Shown: positions 33,399-42,290, numbered from the stretch's first letter. The stretch: 64,000 nt of DNA from CAYPHY01 sp964410625 (GCA_964410625.1 CAYPHY010000001.1:1-64000); one strand, 5' to 3'. Numbers and translations: made by a program. The notes: generated from the sequence alone by a model not told the origin.

Positions 33399-34331
33399 TT
33401 AATCCTTCATCCTTTTCAAAAGTGTTTCCACGGCCGCATATGGGTCCAGTTCACGTGCGGCAACGGCGGCTACGACCTGTTCGCGTTCGGCGGCCGGAAT
33501 GGAGTTCTCCAACCGTTCGAGGAACCGTTGTGTTAACAGTTGCTCCACTTCGCGGCGGCTGCGCTTTTGTTCGCGTTCCACCCACTTGCCGGACTCGCGT
33601 AAGTAAGTGTGGTGGGTGATGATCATCTCCGCCAGTTCGGGGATACCCGCGCCACTGGTTGCTGTGGTTCGCAGCACTGGCACATCCCAGCCATCGGCCG
33701 AGCTAAAGTGCATTGCCATCTCCAGCATCTTCGCCGTGCGTCGCGCTTCCGGCCGGTCGGCTTTGTTGACTACCAGGATGTCGGCCACTTCCAAGATACC
33801 GGCCTTAATGGATTGAATCTCGTCCCCCATCCCCGGTGCTTCAACCACGATGGTGGTGTGTGCGGTTGCGGCCACTTCCACTTCCAGTTGACCCGCCCCC
33901 ACCGTTTCAACCAGGATGGTCTGGAAACCGGCAGCATCGAGGATTTTGATGGTCGCGGCCGTTGCTCGCGCCAATCCCCCCAAATTACCACGTGAGGCCA
34001 TTGAGCGTACAAAAATACCGTCGTCGCCCGCCAGATCGCGCATCCGTACCCGATCCCCCAGCAATGCCCCGCCGGTGAAGGGACTGCTCGGATCAACGGC
34101 AATGATACCGACGCGCTGCTCGTGCTGGCGCAGCGCCTTTGCCACCTCGTTAACCAGCGTACTTTTACCGGAACCGGGCGGCCCGGTGATACCGACAATA
34201 TGCGCCTGTCCTGTCTCGCTATAGAGCGCCCCCACAACTTCCGGCGCGACGCCTGGATTGTTTTCGACACGAGTGATCAGCCGGGCAATGGCTCTTGGGT
34301 TGCCCGTGCGTGCTTGTTGGATCAGGTTCAT
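33399..34331 (-). CDS. meaB: Methylmalonyl-CoA mutase-associated GTPase MeaB
   Basis: G3E-family GTPase that protects and reloads the adenosylcobalamin-dependent methylmalonyl-CoA mutase. The 310-residue sequence has P-loop GITGPPGSGKSTL (about 48-60), VDPSSPFTGGALLGDRVRM, VETVGAGQLEVEVA and the base-recognising VVNKADR. The mutase genes are not in the window. It suggests use of propionate or of odd-chain/branched precursors, in line with the nearby glyoxylate shunt. Confidence 0.95.
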   Translation of the reverse strand: MNLIQQARTGNPRAIARLITRVENNPGVAPEVVGALYSETGQAHIVGITGPPGSGKSTLVNEVAKALRQHEQRVGIIAVDPSSPFTGGALLGDRVRMRDLAGDDGIFVRSMASRGNLGGLARATAATIKILDAAGFQTILVETVGAGQLEVEVAATAHTTIVVEAPGMGDEIQSIKAGILEVADILVVNKADRPEARRTAKMLEMAMHFSSADGWDVPVLRTTATSGAGIPELAEMIITHHTYLRESGKWVEREQKRSRREVEQLLTQRFLERLENSIPAAEREQVVAAVAARELDPYAAVETLLKRMKD

Positions 34332-34369
34332 CTTCCCAAATTATAGCCCGTCCAGGATGGATTATCGAG

Positions 34370-34475
34370 TGACTAGTGGAGAGTGGGGAGGGAATTGGTG
34401 TATTAGTGTATTGGTATATTGACCGAATACACCAATATACCAATTCCCTAATCTCCAATCTCCCAATCTCCTCCC
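34370..34475. repeat. Composite repeat made of three word families
   Basis: In order: GAGTGACTAGTGGAGAGTGG words, a hairpin of GGGAATTGGTGTATTAGTG paired with ACCAATATACCAATTCCC, then CTAATCTCCAATCTCCCAATC words. The three families normally occur apart, so this is a composite insertion site in the meaB/SH3-gene divergent gap. Confidence 0.6.
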
Positions 34476-34618
34476 CCCTCGTGTGAATTTTTAGATCAAA
34501 ATATGCGGCCGCTATTGTCTTTGTAAGGCTCAGACCGATATACTGCGGGTACATTATCCTTCGGGTCTGTAGTGCCGAAAGACCTGTGCAGAACTTAACT
34601 TATAGGTAGATATTACTC

Positions 34619-35974
34619 ATGGGGACCAAACATCGCGCGGCACGCCTTGTCCTGCTTTCTTTCCTTGTTATTGGTGGCATTGCCGCCTTATTACTCGCAA
34701 TCAATAGCGGCATTGGCTCACACACGGCCAGTGCCGAAAATCCAGTGGCTGGCTTTTTATACGACCCGAATGCAGTGGTCAATGTCAGTTCGCTGAATGT
34801 ACGCACCGGGCCAGATGTCAGCTATACGGCCGTTGCCTATCTGGTCGAAGGGCAGCGGATCAAGATGGTGGGGCGGAACTACTCCGCCACCTGGGTGCAG
34901 GTTGAGCTGGAAAATGGCTTTCATGGCTGGGTCAGTGCCCGTTACCTGTTGACCACCCTGCCGGTGGAGGGATTACCCGTCACCAGTGTGGCGTTGCCAG
35001 GGGGCGGCGCACAAGTCACGGTACCGATTTTGGATATTCGTAGCGGGCCGGATGCTTCATTTCCGGTTGTGGCAACGGCTTACGCAGGGGATACCCTATG
35101 GATCAACGGCCGCAACCAGGAAGGGACCTGGGTCAGCGTCACCCTGCCCAATGGTGCCAGCGGTTGGGTCAGCACTGCGGCTATCCAGCCAAATGTTTTG
35201 ACCCATGATCTGGTGATTCGTCCCTGGCAGCCCGCGCCGATTGCCGCCGTCCAGCCCACGCCAACGGCCACGCGGCCGCCTGGCCCTCCGCCAATCGGGA
35301 TGCGGCCAGGGGGGGAGCGGCCGGAGCTGCAACCACAACCGGAGCCGCCTACGCCAGCGGCCAGCCAACCTTTCTATAGTGGGCCAGGCCACGTCTACTC
35401 GGTGGTGGATAGCCTTACCAGAGGTCAGGTATTGACGCTGCTGGCCCGCACGGCCGACAACCGATGGGTCTTGACTCAACTGCCGGATGGCCGTTCGGGC
35501 TGGTTGCCGGTCGCTGATGTGCAGCTTTCTGTCCCGCTTTCGATGTTACCGCTGGTGGCGGCCGACGGCAGCTTTGTCTATCCGTCCACCAATTCCGGTG
35601 GGGCGAATCCTACCCCAGCAAGTACGGAATCTGACAAGCAGCCGCAGGTGACGGCCGTACCCACCACCAGCGCAGCAACGGCCATGCCAACGGTCTCGCC
35701 AACGGCCGAAGCCGCGCCACCCAACCAGCCAACGCCTTCGCCGACCGCACCGAGTGGCAGCGTGTTGCCGCAATTTGAGCTGCGTAGTGGGCCTGGTACT
35801 GAGTTTCCGATTGTGGGCACGGTGATCCAGGGGCAAAGCGTGGTCTTGCTCGGCCGTAACATTGATGGCACCTGGCTGAAGATACGGATGCCCGATGGCC
35901 TGGAGGGTTGGGTCTTGGCGGTGACGCTGCGCACCGAAATTCCGCTTGATCAGCTACCCGTCCTCGACTCATGA
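34619..35974 (+). CDS. Secreted or anchored protein with four bacterial SH3 domains
   Basis: The 451-residue protein starts at ATG 34619. The N-terminal helix (about 10-35, LVLLSFLVIGGIAALLLAI) is a signal/anchor. SH3_3-type domains lie at about 55-110 (VSSLNVRTGPDVSYTAVAYL), 125-182 (ILDIRSGPDASFPVVATAYA), 250-305 (FYSGPGHVYSVVDSLTRG) and 385-445 (FELRSGPGTEFPIVGTVIQG). The linkers are Pro/Thr/Ala-rich. Such domains bind peptidoglycan or ligands at the wall; there is no catalytic domain. It is the only gene in the 34.3-36.8 kb stretch and points away from the candidate origin's left side. Confidence 0.82.
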   Translation: MGTKHRAARLVLLSFLVIGGIAALLLAINSGIGSHTASAENPVAGFLYDPNAVVNVSSLNVRTGPDVSYTAVAYLVEGQRIKMVGRNYSATWVQVELENGFHGWVSARYLLTTLPVEGLPVTSVALPGGGAQVTVPILDIRSGPDASFPVVATAYAGDTLWINGRNQEGTWVSVTLPNGASGWVSTAAIQPNVLTHDLVIRPWQPAPIAAVQPTPTATRPPGPPPIGMRPGGERPELQPQPEPPTPAASQPFYSGPGHVYSVVDSLTRGQVLTLLARTADNRWVLTQLPDGRSGWLPVADVQLSVPLSMLPLVAADGSFVYPSTNSGGANPTPASTESDKQPQVTAVPTTSAATAMPTVSPTAEAAPPNQPTPSPTAPSGSVLPQFELRSGPGTEFPIVGTVIQGQSVVLLGRNIDGTWLKIRMPDGLEGWVLAVTLRTEIPLDQLPVLDS

Positions 35975-36009
35975 TGAGACGCGGATGCAACAGATTTTCA
36001 CGGGTTTTC

Positions 36010-36290
36010 TTTAGGGCTTACGCATTTGCATCGAATTGACATGAATGAATGCGAATTTTCGCCAAATAAGCTAACAATTCGCGTTCAACTGTCACTCCGA
36101 GTGGTGTCTGCGGAACGAGGAATCCCTTACGATTTCATTGACCAGCGAGTTGATAGGGATTCCTCGCTCCGCTCGGAATGACGTTGTGATCACTTTTGAG
36201 ACGATGCAGCAAGCACGCTTTGTAAAATCCGTATGCAAAAATAGCCCCATTCGTGTCGGAAAACCGCTGGTTACGTAGGCCCCCTATTAA
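36010..36290. repeat. Three-layer nested repeat downstream of the SH3 gene
   Basis: Outer words: CAGATTTTCACGGGTTTTC against AAAATCCGTGTTCACCCGTT (36.29 kb). Middle: a family-A half element, GCTTACGCATTTGCATCGAA at about 36017 and its partner GTATGCAAAAATAGCCCC plus TTCGTGTCGG at about 36230. Inner: CACTCCGAGTGG, GAACGAGGAATCCCTT against GGGATTCCTCGCTCCGCTCG. No gene is seen in 35975-36767. Confidence 0.6.
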
Positions 36291-36324
36291 AAATCCGTGT
36301 TCACCCGTTCAATCCGTCAAAATC

Positions 36325-36746
36325 TGTGGTTAACCTATGGTTGACCAGAAAACACCCACTTCAGGGTTTATACAAAACATTTCCCCACATATTATCCTTT
36401 TATTGATTTATTGTAGTCGTCCGTAGTAGGGTCTGTGTATAAGTGAGTAACCCGGCGGTGGCACCTATATGTGGCTCAGCGGCCGCTTCTCAAGCCCACA
36501 TATACCCTGTCCATGCTGGCGACTGTTTTTTCTTGTTGTGGATACGCTGTGGAGGGTTATTCAATGTGAATTTTAGTCGTTTATCGCTGCTTCGCTCCCC
36601 CTTTTTGCTTAAACCCCCATATATGGATAAATTTTCGGCCGCACCACCGATATACAGGTTTCTCGATTTATGTCTGGTTCTGGTTCGGGGTCAAAGTTTT
36701 CCCCAAAAAAAAGGGGTTATCCACAGCTTTAGCCTACTTTTCCACA
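36325..36746. other. Candidate replication origin (DnaA-box cluster)
   Basis: Three sites match TTWTNCACA exactly: 36434-36442 on the minus strand (TTATACACA), 36717-36725 plus (TTATCCACA) and 36738-36746 plus (TTTTCCACA). One-mismatch sites lie at 36325-36333, 36537-36545 and 36622-36630. An AT-rich stretch at about 36361-36420 (TTATCCTTTTATTGATTTAT) could be the unwinding element. Chance would give about 0.03 exact matches in this length. Genes mostly run away from this point on both sides. There is no dnaA or dnaN nearby, which is the main weakness. Confidence 0.5.
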
Positions 36747-36767
36747 CCCAAAGAGCGTGAAGTAAGC

Positions 36768-38324
36768 TTATTTTCCCGCGGACTGTATCCTGGTTTGCAG
36801 TTGGCTGAGGGCAAGTTTACGGTCTATTTCCGCTTGCCGTTGCTGCAAGATGGTGGGTGGCGCGGCGCGTAATTGGCATTGTTCGGCCGTCAGCGGGCAA
36901 CGCTCGCAGGTCTCGTTGATGATCACATGGGGAATATTGGGGTCGTCGAGAAAGCGCACTTTGTTTTTCAGATCGGCGTCTACCCGAAAACCGATGATCA
37001 CGCTGCTGGCCACACCGGGGAAGAGGGTCATCCAACGGCCGAAGCCCATACACAAAAAGCGGTCTTGCGTTTCCAGATATTCAGATAGTTGCACGCCAAC
37101 CGGTATTGGCTCATTGGCTGGGCGACTGTTGAGTCCGTTGCCTGGATCGTCCTCCAGCCGGTTGCTATTGCGCCCCACTTCGGGCAAGAGGCGCACCGAT
37201 AGCCAGCGGCGGCAATAATGTTCGTGCAAGCCGATGCCGCTGGGGACGATCAGCTGGTTCATGTTCAATTGCTTGATCAGCAGGTAGGCGTCGCTGCCCA
37301 TTGGGTGGTGGAAGCGCAAGAAGTGGAGCTTGATGCCGAAAAATTCGGGGATCAGTTCGCTCAGGCGGTAGAGCAGCATTTCCGGGGTGACGTTGTAGGT
37401 GGTCAGCAGCCCGGAAAATTGCTCCGGGTCCCAATGGGGGGTGGCGAAGAAGCGTTCCAGGTCGGCCAGCATTCGGCCGCGTGGCATCAGCAACGCCCCG
37501 CCAAAGTAGGCCGCCCGCAGATCATTCAGCAACTGTTGGAAGGAGCGAACTTTGTCTGGCGAGGAGGTGTAGGAACGCTCCTTAATTCGCAGGTATTGGT
37601 AGCCCAACTCGCGGGCAAAGACAAAGCGGATTTGGTGGGGATAGAGTTTGCTATTGATGAACAGCGTCGGCCGTCGCCCCTGCATCATAATCGCCCGGAA
37701 GTGGGCCAGCTCTGGCGTTTGGGCCAGCGACACATCTTCGATTTCATAGTCGTAGACTTCGCGCAGAATTTGTTCCAGCGTTTCCAGCGGCACCGATTCA
37801 TCGGGGGAAAGGCCATATTTGCTGCTGAAGGCGGCCGTGAAGTCCAACGCCGCTTGTTCCAGGTCGGGGAAGTAATTTTCGTGGATTTCCTGGTATGAGC
37901 GCAAGGCAGCGCGGATGAAGTCCTCTTCCTTCAGATCATAGCGGCGGACGATTTCTAAGATGGCATGGAGCAAGGCGCTGGCTCGTTCCGGTTCGCGGGT
38001 TAGTAGTTCCAGTGCGTCGCTGGCTTCCAGCCCAAACTCCTCAAAGGGAAAGCGTTGCAGCGTGGTCGAAGAGAGCGTGGACTCCAGATAGCGCAGCGAG
38101 GGGTCGAGGCGAATGGAGACCAGCTCATCGTAATCTTTGCCGAGGACGGCCGCCATCTTCATGATCTTGTCGGCGCGGGGGTGTTTGCGCCCCTTTTCGA
38201 TTTCGGTCAGGTAAGAGGCGGAGAGATCGCACTCGCGGGCCAGATCGGTAAGGGTCATCCCCGCTTCCGTTCGCGCCTGGCGTACCTTCATCCCAAAAAC
38301 AATATTGACCAGATCAAGGCTCAT
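36768..38324 (-). CDS. RamB/ScfR-like XRE-family acyl-CoA-responsive regulator
   Basis: The 518-residue regulator has an XRE helix-turn-helix (about 10-70: VRQARTEAGMTLTDLARECDLSASYLTEIEKGRKHP). The ImmA/IrrE-like middle domain has RFVFARELGYQYL where active members have HExxH, so the zinc site is lost (RELGY). A DUF2083-type C-terminal domain ends in the cysteine cluster CERCPLTAEQCQLRAAPP. RamB in Corynebacterium has this layout and controls aceA/aceB; ScfR proteins sense short-chain acyl-CoAs. Divergent orientation from aceB and paired operators between the two support the same role here, probably with autoregulation. Confidence 0.9.
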   Translation of the reverse strand: MSLDLVNIVFGMKVRQARTEAGMTLTDLARECDLSASYLTEIEKGRKHPRADKIMKMAAVLGKDYDELVSIRLDPSLRYLESTLSSTTLQRFPFEEFGLEASDALELLTREPERASALLHAILEIVRRYDLKEEDFIRAALRSYQEIHENYFPDLEQAALDFTAAFSSKYGLSPDESVPLETLEQILREVYDYEIEDVSLAQTPELAHFRAIMMQGRRPTLFINSKLYPHQIRFVFARELGYQYLRIKERSYTSSPDKVRSFQQLLNDLRAAYFGGALLMPRGRMLADLERFFATPHWDPEQFSGLLTTYNVTPEMLLYRLSELIPEFFGIKLHFLRFHHPMGSDAYLLIKQLNMNQLIVPSGIGLHEHYCRRWLSVRLLPEVGRNSNRLEDDPGNGLNSRPANEPIPVGVQLSEYLETQDRFLCMGFGRWMTLFPGVASSVIIGFRVDADLKNKVRFLDDPNIPHVIINETCERCPLTAEQCQLRAAPPTILQQRQAEIDRKLALSQLQTRIQSAGK

Positions 38325-38352
38325 GGGCTAGTCTCGTTGTATGGCTAAACTC

Positions 38353-38455
38353 ATCTTCTTATGGAGTTGCATCGAATTAACGCGAATGAGCGCGAACTAT
38401 TTCAGAGAACAGATTATTTCGGGCAAATTCGTGCAATTCGTTGCTAAAAACCTCT
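38353..38455. repeat. Family-A-like palindrome without terminal repeats
   Basis: Left words GTTGCATCGAATTAACGCGA and GAGCGCGAAC face right words AAATTCGTGCAATTCGTTGC. The outer TACGCA arms are missing. It lies just before the regulator operators. Confidence 0.5.
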
Positions 38456-38465
38456 TGAACATTTT

Positions 38466-38562
38466 AGCGAATTTTCGCTGATTGACAAAAATCGCCCGAT
38501 TTGGATCTTGACAAGTGAAAAAAGGCCATTATACTGTTTTTCACTTACAGCGAATTTTCGCT
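38466..38562. promoter_or_regulatory. aceB promoter bracketed by two identical operators
   Basis: The operator AGCGAATTTTCGCT (arms AGCGAA/TTCGCT) occurs twice, at 38466-38479 and 38549-38562. Between them lies a sigma-70 promoter: -35 TTGACA (38508-38513), 16-base spacer, -10 TATACT (38530-38535), which also carries an AAGTGAAAAA / TTTTTCACTT inverted repeat around the -10. The second operator is in the region of the transcription start. Positions 71 and 14 bases from the -10 would allow looping or stepwise occupancy. The RamB-like regulator is the natural ligand. Confidence 0.75.
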
Positions 38563-38644
38563 AAAAGATGAGGCTCACTTATTAATCTGGATGAAAGTTT
38601 TATCATTAGCCATATTCATCCATAAGTAACAAGGAAAGGTAGTG

Positions 38645-40228
38645 ATGCCGGAAGCGATTGAGTTAAAAGGGGAAGTTACGTCAGAATTTTCAGGGATTTT
38701 GACGCAAGAGGCACTGGCGTTTGTCGAAGCGTTGGAGCGTGCTTTTGGACAACGGCGGCGCGAACTGTTGCAGCGGCGTGCCGAACGGCAGGCAGAGATT
38801 GACGCGGGAAAGATGCCTGACTTTCTGCCGGAAACGGCCGACATCCGCGCTGCTGATTGGACCGTTGCCCCCATTCCTGATGATTTACAAGACCGCCGGG
38901 TGGAGATCACTGGCCCGGTGGACCGCAAAATGGTGATCAACGCCCTCAACTGCGGGGCCAACGTCTTTATGGCCGACTTTGAGGATGCCCACTCTCCCAC
39001 CTGGGCAGCGACGATTGAGGGGCAAATCAACCTGCGTGATGCTGTCAACGGCACAATCACTTTCACCAACCCTGATGGGAAGTTCTATCAACTGAATGAA
39101 GAGCGGGCTACCTTGCTGGTACGGCCGCGTGGCTGGCACTTGGAAGAGAAGCATGTCTTGCTCGACGGCCGTCCCATCTCCGCTTCGCTCTTCGATTTTG
39201 CCCTCTACTTCTTCCACAACGCCAGGGTTTTGCTGGACCAAGGGACCGGCCCCTACTTTTATTTGCCGAAGCTGGAAGGGCATTTGGAGGCGCGGCTGTG
39301 GAACGATGTCTTTGTCATGGCCCAGGAGTTGCTGGGCATTCCACATGGCTCTATCCGCGCGACCGTCCTCATCGAAAACATCCTCGCCACCTTTGAGATG
39401 GATGAGATTCTCTATGAGTTGCGCGATCATTCGGCGGGGCTGAATTGCGGCCGTTGGGACTACATCTTCAGCGCGATCCGCAAATTCCAGCGACGTCCTG
39501 AATTCATCTTACCCGACCGGGCGCAGGTGACGATGACCGCCCACTTCATGCGTTCCTATTCACTGTTGGTGATCAAAACCTGCCATCGGCGGGGGATCCA
39601 TGCGATGGGCGGAATGGCGGCGCAAATCCCGATCAAGCATGATCCGGCGGCCAACGAAGCGGCGTTGGCTAAGGTGCGGGCGGACAAAGAACGGGAAGCG
39701 AAGGACGGCCATGATGGGACCTGGGTCGCCCATCCCGGTCTGGTGGGTATTGCCAAAGAGGTCTTTGACCGCTATATGCCCACGCCTAACCAGATTCACC
39801 GCAAGCGCGAGGATGTGCAGGTGACGGCCGCTGACCTGTTGCAAATCCCCAGCGGCACGATCACCGCCGAGGGCCTGCGCACAAACATTGACGTAGGCAT
39901 CCAATATATGGCCGCCTGGCTCAGTGGCAACGGCTGTGTACCTATCTATAACCTGATGGAAGACGCGGCCACAGCCGAAATTTCCCGCTCCCAGGTGTGG
40001 CAATGGTTGCACAATCCACAGGCGCGGTTGGAAGATGGCCGCCCGATCACCCCTGATCTGTTTCGCCAGACGACAGCCGAGGTGCTCAACGAACTAAAGG
40101 ACAAAGCGGGCGATTCGGCCGAGGCGGTCGAAAACTACGAATTGGCCGCGCGGCTTTTCGAGGAGATCAGCACGGCCGATGAATTCACCGACTTCATGAC
40201 GCTGAAGGCGTATGAGTATTTGTCATAA
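38645..40228 (+). CDS. aceB: Malate synthase A
   Basis: Condenses glyoxylate and acetyl-CoA to malate, the second step of the glyoxylate shunt. 527 residues (ATG 38645; GTG 38642 directly before is an alternative; GGAAAGG upstream). Motifs: VFMADFEDAHSPTW (about 108-121), LLVRPRGWHLEEKHVL, IPHGSIRATVLIEN and GLNCGRWDYIFSAIRKF with substrate-binding Arg/Glu/Asp, and the late Asp in YNLMEDAATAEISR. Same size as E. coli AceB. aceA follows 105 bases downstream on the same strand. Confidence 0.97.
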   Translation: MPEAIELKGEVTSEFSGILTQEALAFVEALERAFGQRRRELLQRRAERQAEIDAGKMPDFLPETADIRAADWTVAPIPDDLQDRRVEITGPVDRKMVINALNCGANVFMADFEDAHSPTWAATIEGQINLRDAVNGTITFTNPDGKFYQLNEERATLLVRPRGWHLEEKHVLLDGRPISASLFDFALYFFHNARVLLDQGTGPYFYLPKLEGHLEARLWNDVFVMAQELLGIPHGSIRATVLIENILATFEMDEILYELRDHSAGLNCGRWDYIFSAIRKFQRRPEFILPDRAQVTMTAHFMRSYSLLVIKTCHRRGIHAMGGMAAQIPIKHDPAANEAALAKVRADKEREAKDGHDGTWVAHPGLVGIAKEVFDRYMPTPNQIHRKREDVQVTAADLLQIPSGTITAEGLRTNIDVGIQYMAAWLSGNGCVPIYNLMEDAATAEISRSQVWQWLHNPQARLEDGRPITPDLFRQTTAEVLNELKDKAGDSAEAVENYELAARLFEEISTADEFTDFMTLKAYEYLS

Positions 40229-40232
40229 AAAA

Positions 40233-40325
40233 CGAGACTGAGAGACTAGAGACTGAGAGATTAAGAGATTCCAATCTCCTAATCTCTCAGTCTCCTAGTC
40301 TCCCGGTCTCCCAGTCTCTAGGAGA
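40233..40325. repeat. GAGACT/GAGATT hairpin between aceB and aceA
   Basis: Left words GACTAGAGACTGAGAGATTA pair with TAATCTCTCAGTCTCCTAGTC with one indel; extra TCTCCCGGTCTCCCAGTCTC words follow. It ends eight bases before the aceA ATG; AGGAG next to it (40321) may serve as ribosome site. Confidence 0.7.
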
Positions 40326-40332
40326 TTACAAT

Positions 40333-41625
40333 ATGTTCAAGCCCTATAACACAGCCAAGTTACGCGATGAGTGGGAATTGAGTAAGCGCTGGCGGGGGAT
40401 TCAGCGGCCGTATACGCCGGAAGCCGTTGTGCGCTTGCGCAGCACCGTCCAGGTAGAGTATACACTGGCCTGTATTGGGGCTGAACGATTGTGGCGGCTG
40501 ATGCACCAGGAGCCGTTTATCCGCGCCTTGGGGGCGCAAACGGGCAACCAGGCGGTGCAGATGGTGCAGGCCGGGTTGAAGGCGATTTACGTCAGCGGCT
40601 GGCAGGTGGCGGGGGACGCCAACGACGCCGGGCAAACCTATCCCGATCAGAGTTTGTATCCGGCCGATAGCGTGCCAAACCTGGTACGGCGGATCAACAA
40701 CGCCTTGATGCGTGCTGACCAGATTTATCATCTGAAGAATGAAAATGGCGTCTACTGGTTCGCGCCGATTGTCGCCGATGCGGAATCGGGCTTTGGCGGT
40801 GCGCTCAATGCCTATGAGTTGATGAAGATGATGATTGAGGCGGGCGCGGCCGGGGTGCATTTTGAGGACCAACTCTCCTCGGCGAAGAAGTGCGGCCACA
40901 TGGGGGGCAAGGTATTGGTCCCCACACGCGAGTTTGTGCAGAAGTTGGTGGCGGCGCGGCTGGCGGCCGATGTGCTGGGCGTGCCAACCGTGCTCATCGC
41001 CCGCACCGACGCCGACAGCGCCCAACTGATCACCAGCGACATTGACGCCAACGACCAGCCCTTCATCACTGGCGAACGGACGGCCGAGGGCTTCTACCGC
41101 ATGAAGGGCGGCCTGGAATGTGCCATCAGTCGCGGCCTGGCCTATGCCCCCTATGCTGATGTGATCTGGTGCGAGACTTCCCACCCCGACCTGGGCGAGG
41201 CCCGCGAATTTGCCGAGGCGATCCACGAAAAGTTCCCTGGCAAGCTGCTGGCCTATAACTGCTCCCCCTCCTTCAACTGGCGGCGCAATTTGGACGAGCG
41301 GACGACGGCTAAATTCCAGGACGAGCTGGGCAAGATGGGCTATGCCTTCCAGTTTGTGACGTTGGCCGGGTTCCACTCGTTGAACACCAGCATGTTTGAG
41401 CTGGCCCTGGGTTACCGCGAATCGGGGATGGGGGCATACGCTTGCTTCCAGGAGCGCGAATTTGAGCTGGAAGCGCAGCATGGCTTCCGGGCGATTAAGC
41501 ATCAGAGCTTCGTCGGCGCTGGCTACTTCGACGAGGTGCAGATGGTCATCTCCGGCGGGGAGTCGGCGACGGTCGCCCTCAAAGGTTCGACGGAGGAAGC
41601 GCAGTTTGAGCTAGCACACGTGTAA
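40333..41625 (+). CDS. aceA: Isocitrate lyase
   Basis: Splits isocitrate into glyoxylate and succinate. The catalytic cysteine is C187 in SSAKKCGHMGGKVLVPT; other motifs are YVSGWQVAGDAN, PIVADAESGFGGALNAYEL, RTDADSAQLITSD and NCSPSFNWRRNL. 430 residues, matching family length. With aceB it makes the complete glyoxylate shunt, which allows growth on acetate or fatty acids. A terminator follows 55 bases after the stop codon. Confidence 0.97.
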   Translation: MFKPYNTAKLRDEWELSKRWRGIQRPYTPEAVVRLRSTVQVEYTLACIGAERLWRLMHQEPFIRALGAQTGNQAVQMVQAGLKAIYVSGWQVAGDANDAGQTYPDQSLYPADSVPNLVRRINNALMRADQIYHLKNENGVYWFAPIVADAESGFGGALNAYELMKMMIEAGAAGVHFEDQLSSAKKCGHMGGKVLVPTREFVQKLVAARLAADVLGVPTVLIARTDADSAQLITSDIDANDQPFITGERTAEGFYRMKGGLECAISRGLAYAPYADVIWCETSHPDLGEAREFAEAIHEKFPGKLLAYNCSPSFNWRRNLDERTTAKFQDELGKMGYAFQFVTLAGFHSLNTSMFELALGYRESGMGAYACFQEREFELEAQHGFRAIKHQSFVGAGYFDEVQMVISGGESATVALKGSTEEAQFELAHV

Positions 41626-41680
41626 CACTTAAGAGCGCCTATTGTTTTTGCCTCTTCACTGGCAATGACTGGAAACGTTT

Positions 41681-41716
41681 AAGCGGATGAGCTAAACTAG
41701 CCATCCGCTTTTGCTT
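41681..41716 (+). terminator. Rho-independent terminator after aceA
   Basis: Stem AAGCGGATG (41681-41689) / CATCCGCTT (41702-41710) with an inner GCT-AAACT-AGC extension in the loop, followed by TTGCTT. It closes the aceBA unit. Confidence 0.75.
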
Positions 41717-41730
41717 ATTATGGAGGAGAA

Positions 41731-42105
41731 ATGAAGCTGGTTGATCTTTCTCCAGAGACAATGGAAACCATCAAGCAGTACCGCTGGGACCGAATAATTG
41801 AAAAGCATGAAGGGCCGGAAACATGGTCGTCGGTACTGAAGTATTACGAGCCTGAGTTTATGGAGATTGACGGCCGCCATGTTCTCCTCCCTGTCGGCCG
41901 TGAACACCATCCCAACATCACCATTCTTCGCGTCATCGTCAGCGACGATGACAAGGTGTTGACCATTTTCCTTACAGACACCACCTGGTATGACGATCCG
42001 TTTTGGTCAGGGTTTGTGACGGTTTGTGAAAAACTCCCTGGCGAAGATTTTTATCTGGCTACGCTTTATCACGAATGGATGATCATCGAAAATCCTGGTA
42101 ATTAA
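41731..42105 (+). CDS. Hypothetical protein
   Basis: The 124-residue acidic, soluble protein has no family I recognise. It has a strong ribosome site (GGAGGAGAA right before ATG). Features visible: an N-terminal helical segment (about 5-25), a central beta-rich part (HHPNITILRVIVSDDDKVLTIFL) and a Trp/Asp-rich C-terminal region (TDTTWYDDPFWSG). CGGCCG content is like the neighbouring core genes. The stop codon overlaps the convergent small gene downstream by four bases. Confidence 0.6.
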   Translation: MKLVDLSPETMETIKQYRWDRIIEKHEGPETWSSVLKYYEPEFMEIDGRHVLLPVGREHHPNITILRVIVSDDDKVLTIFLTDTTWYDDPFWSGFVTVCEKLPGEDFYLATLYHEWMIIENPGN

Positions 42106-42290
42106 CTGGACTGTTCTTGCCGCACTTGCTTTTTTGCTCGTTCAATTCGAGATTCTTTAATAGCAGTTGCAATCAAGGCTTCAATTTCTTCTTCTGGAAT
42201 AGCAGCCGTAGCCCGATAAACCATCTCTTGAGCTTTCAAGAACCTTTCTTTCAATTGTTCTTCTTCTGAAAGAGGAAGGGCTGTTTTCAT
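42102..42290 (-). CDS. Small helical protein of unknown function
   Basis: The 62-residue, highly charged protein (MKTALPLSEEEQLKERFLKA...) is predicted to be almost all helix. GAGAGG lies seven bases before its ATG, supporting a real gene. The composition resembles small antitoxin or partner proteins, but no named family is recognised and no clear toxin is beside it. It is convergent with, and overlaps by four bases, the preceding hypothetical gene. The DNA is less GC-rich than its surroundings. Confidence 0.5.
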   Translation of the reverse strand: MKTALPLSEEEQLKERFLKAQEMVYRATAAIPEEEIEALIATAIKESRIERAKKQVRQEQSS

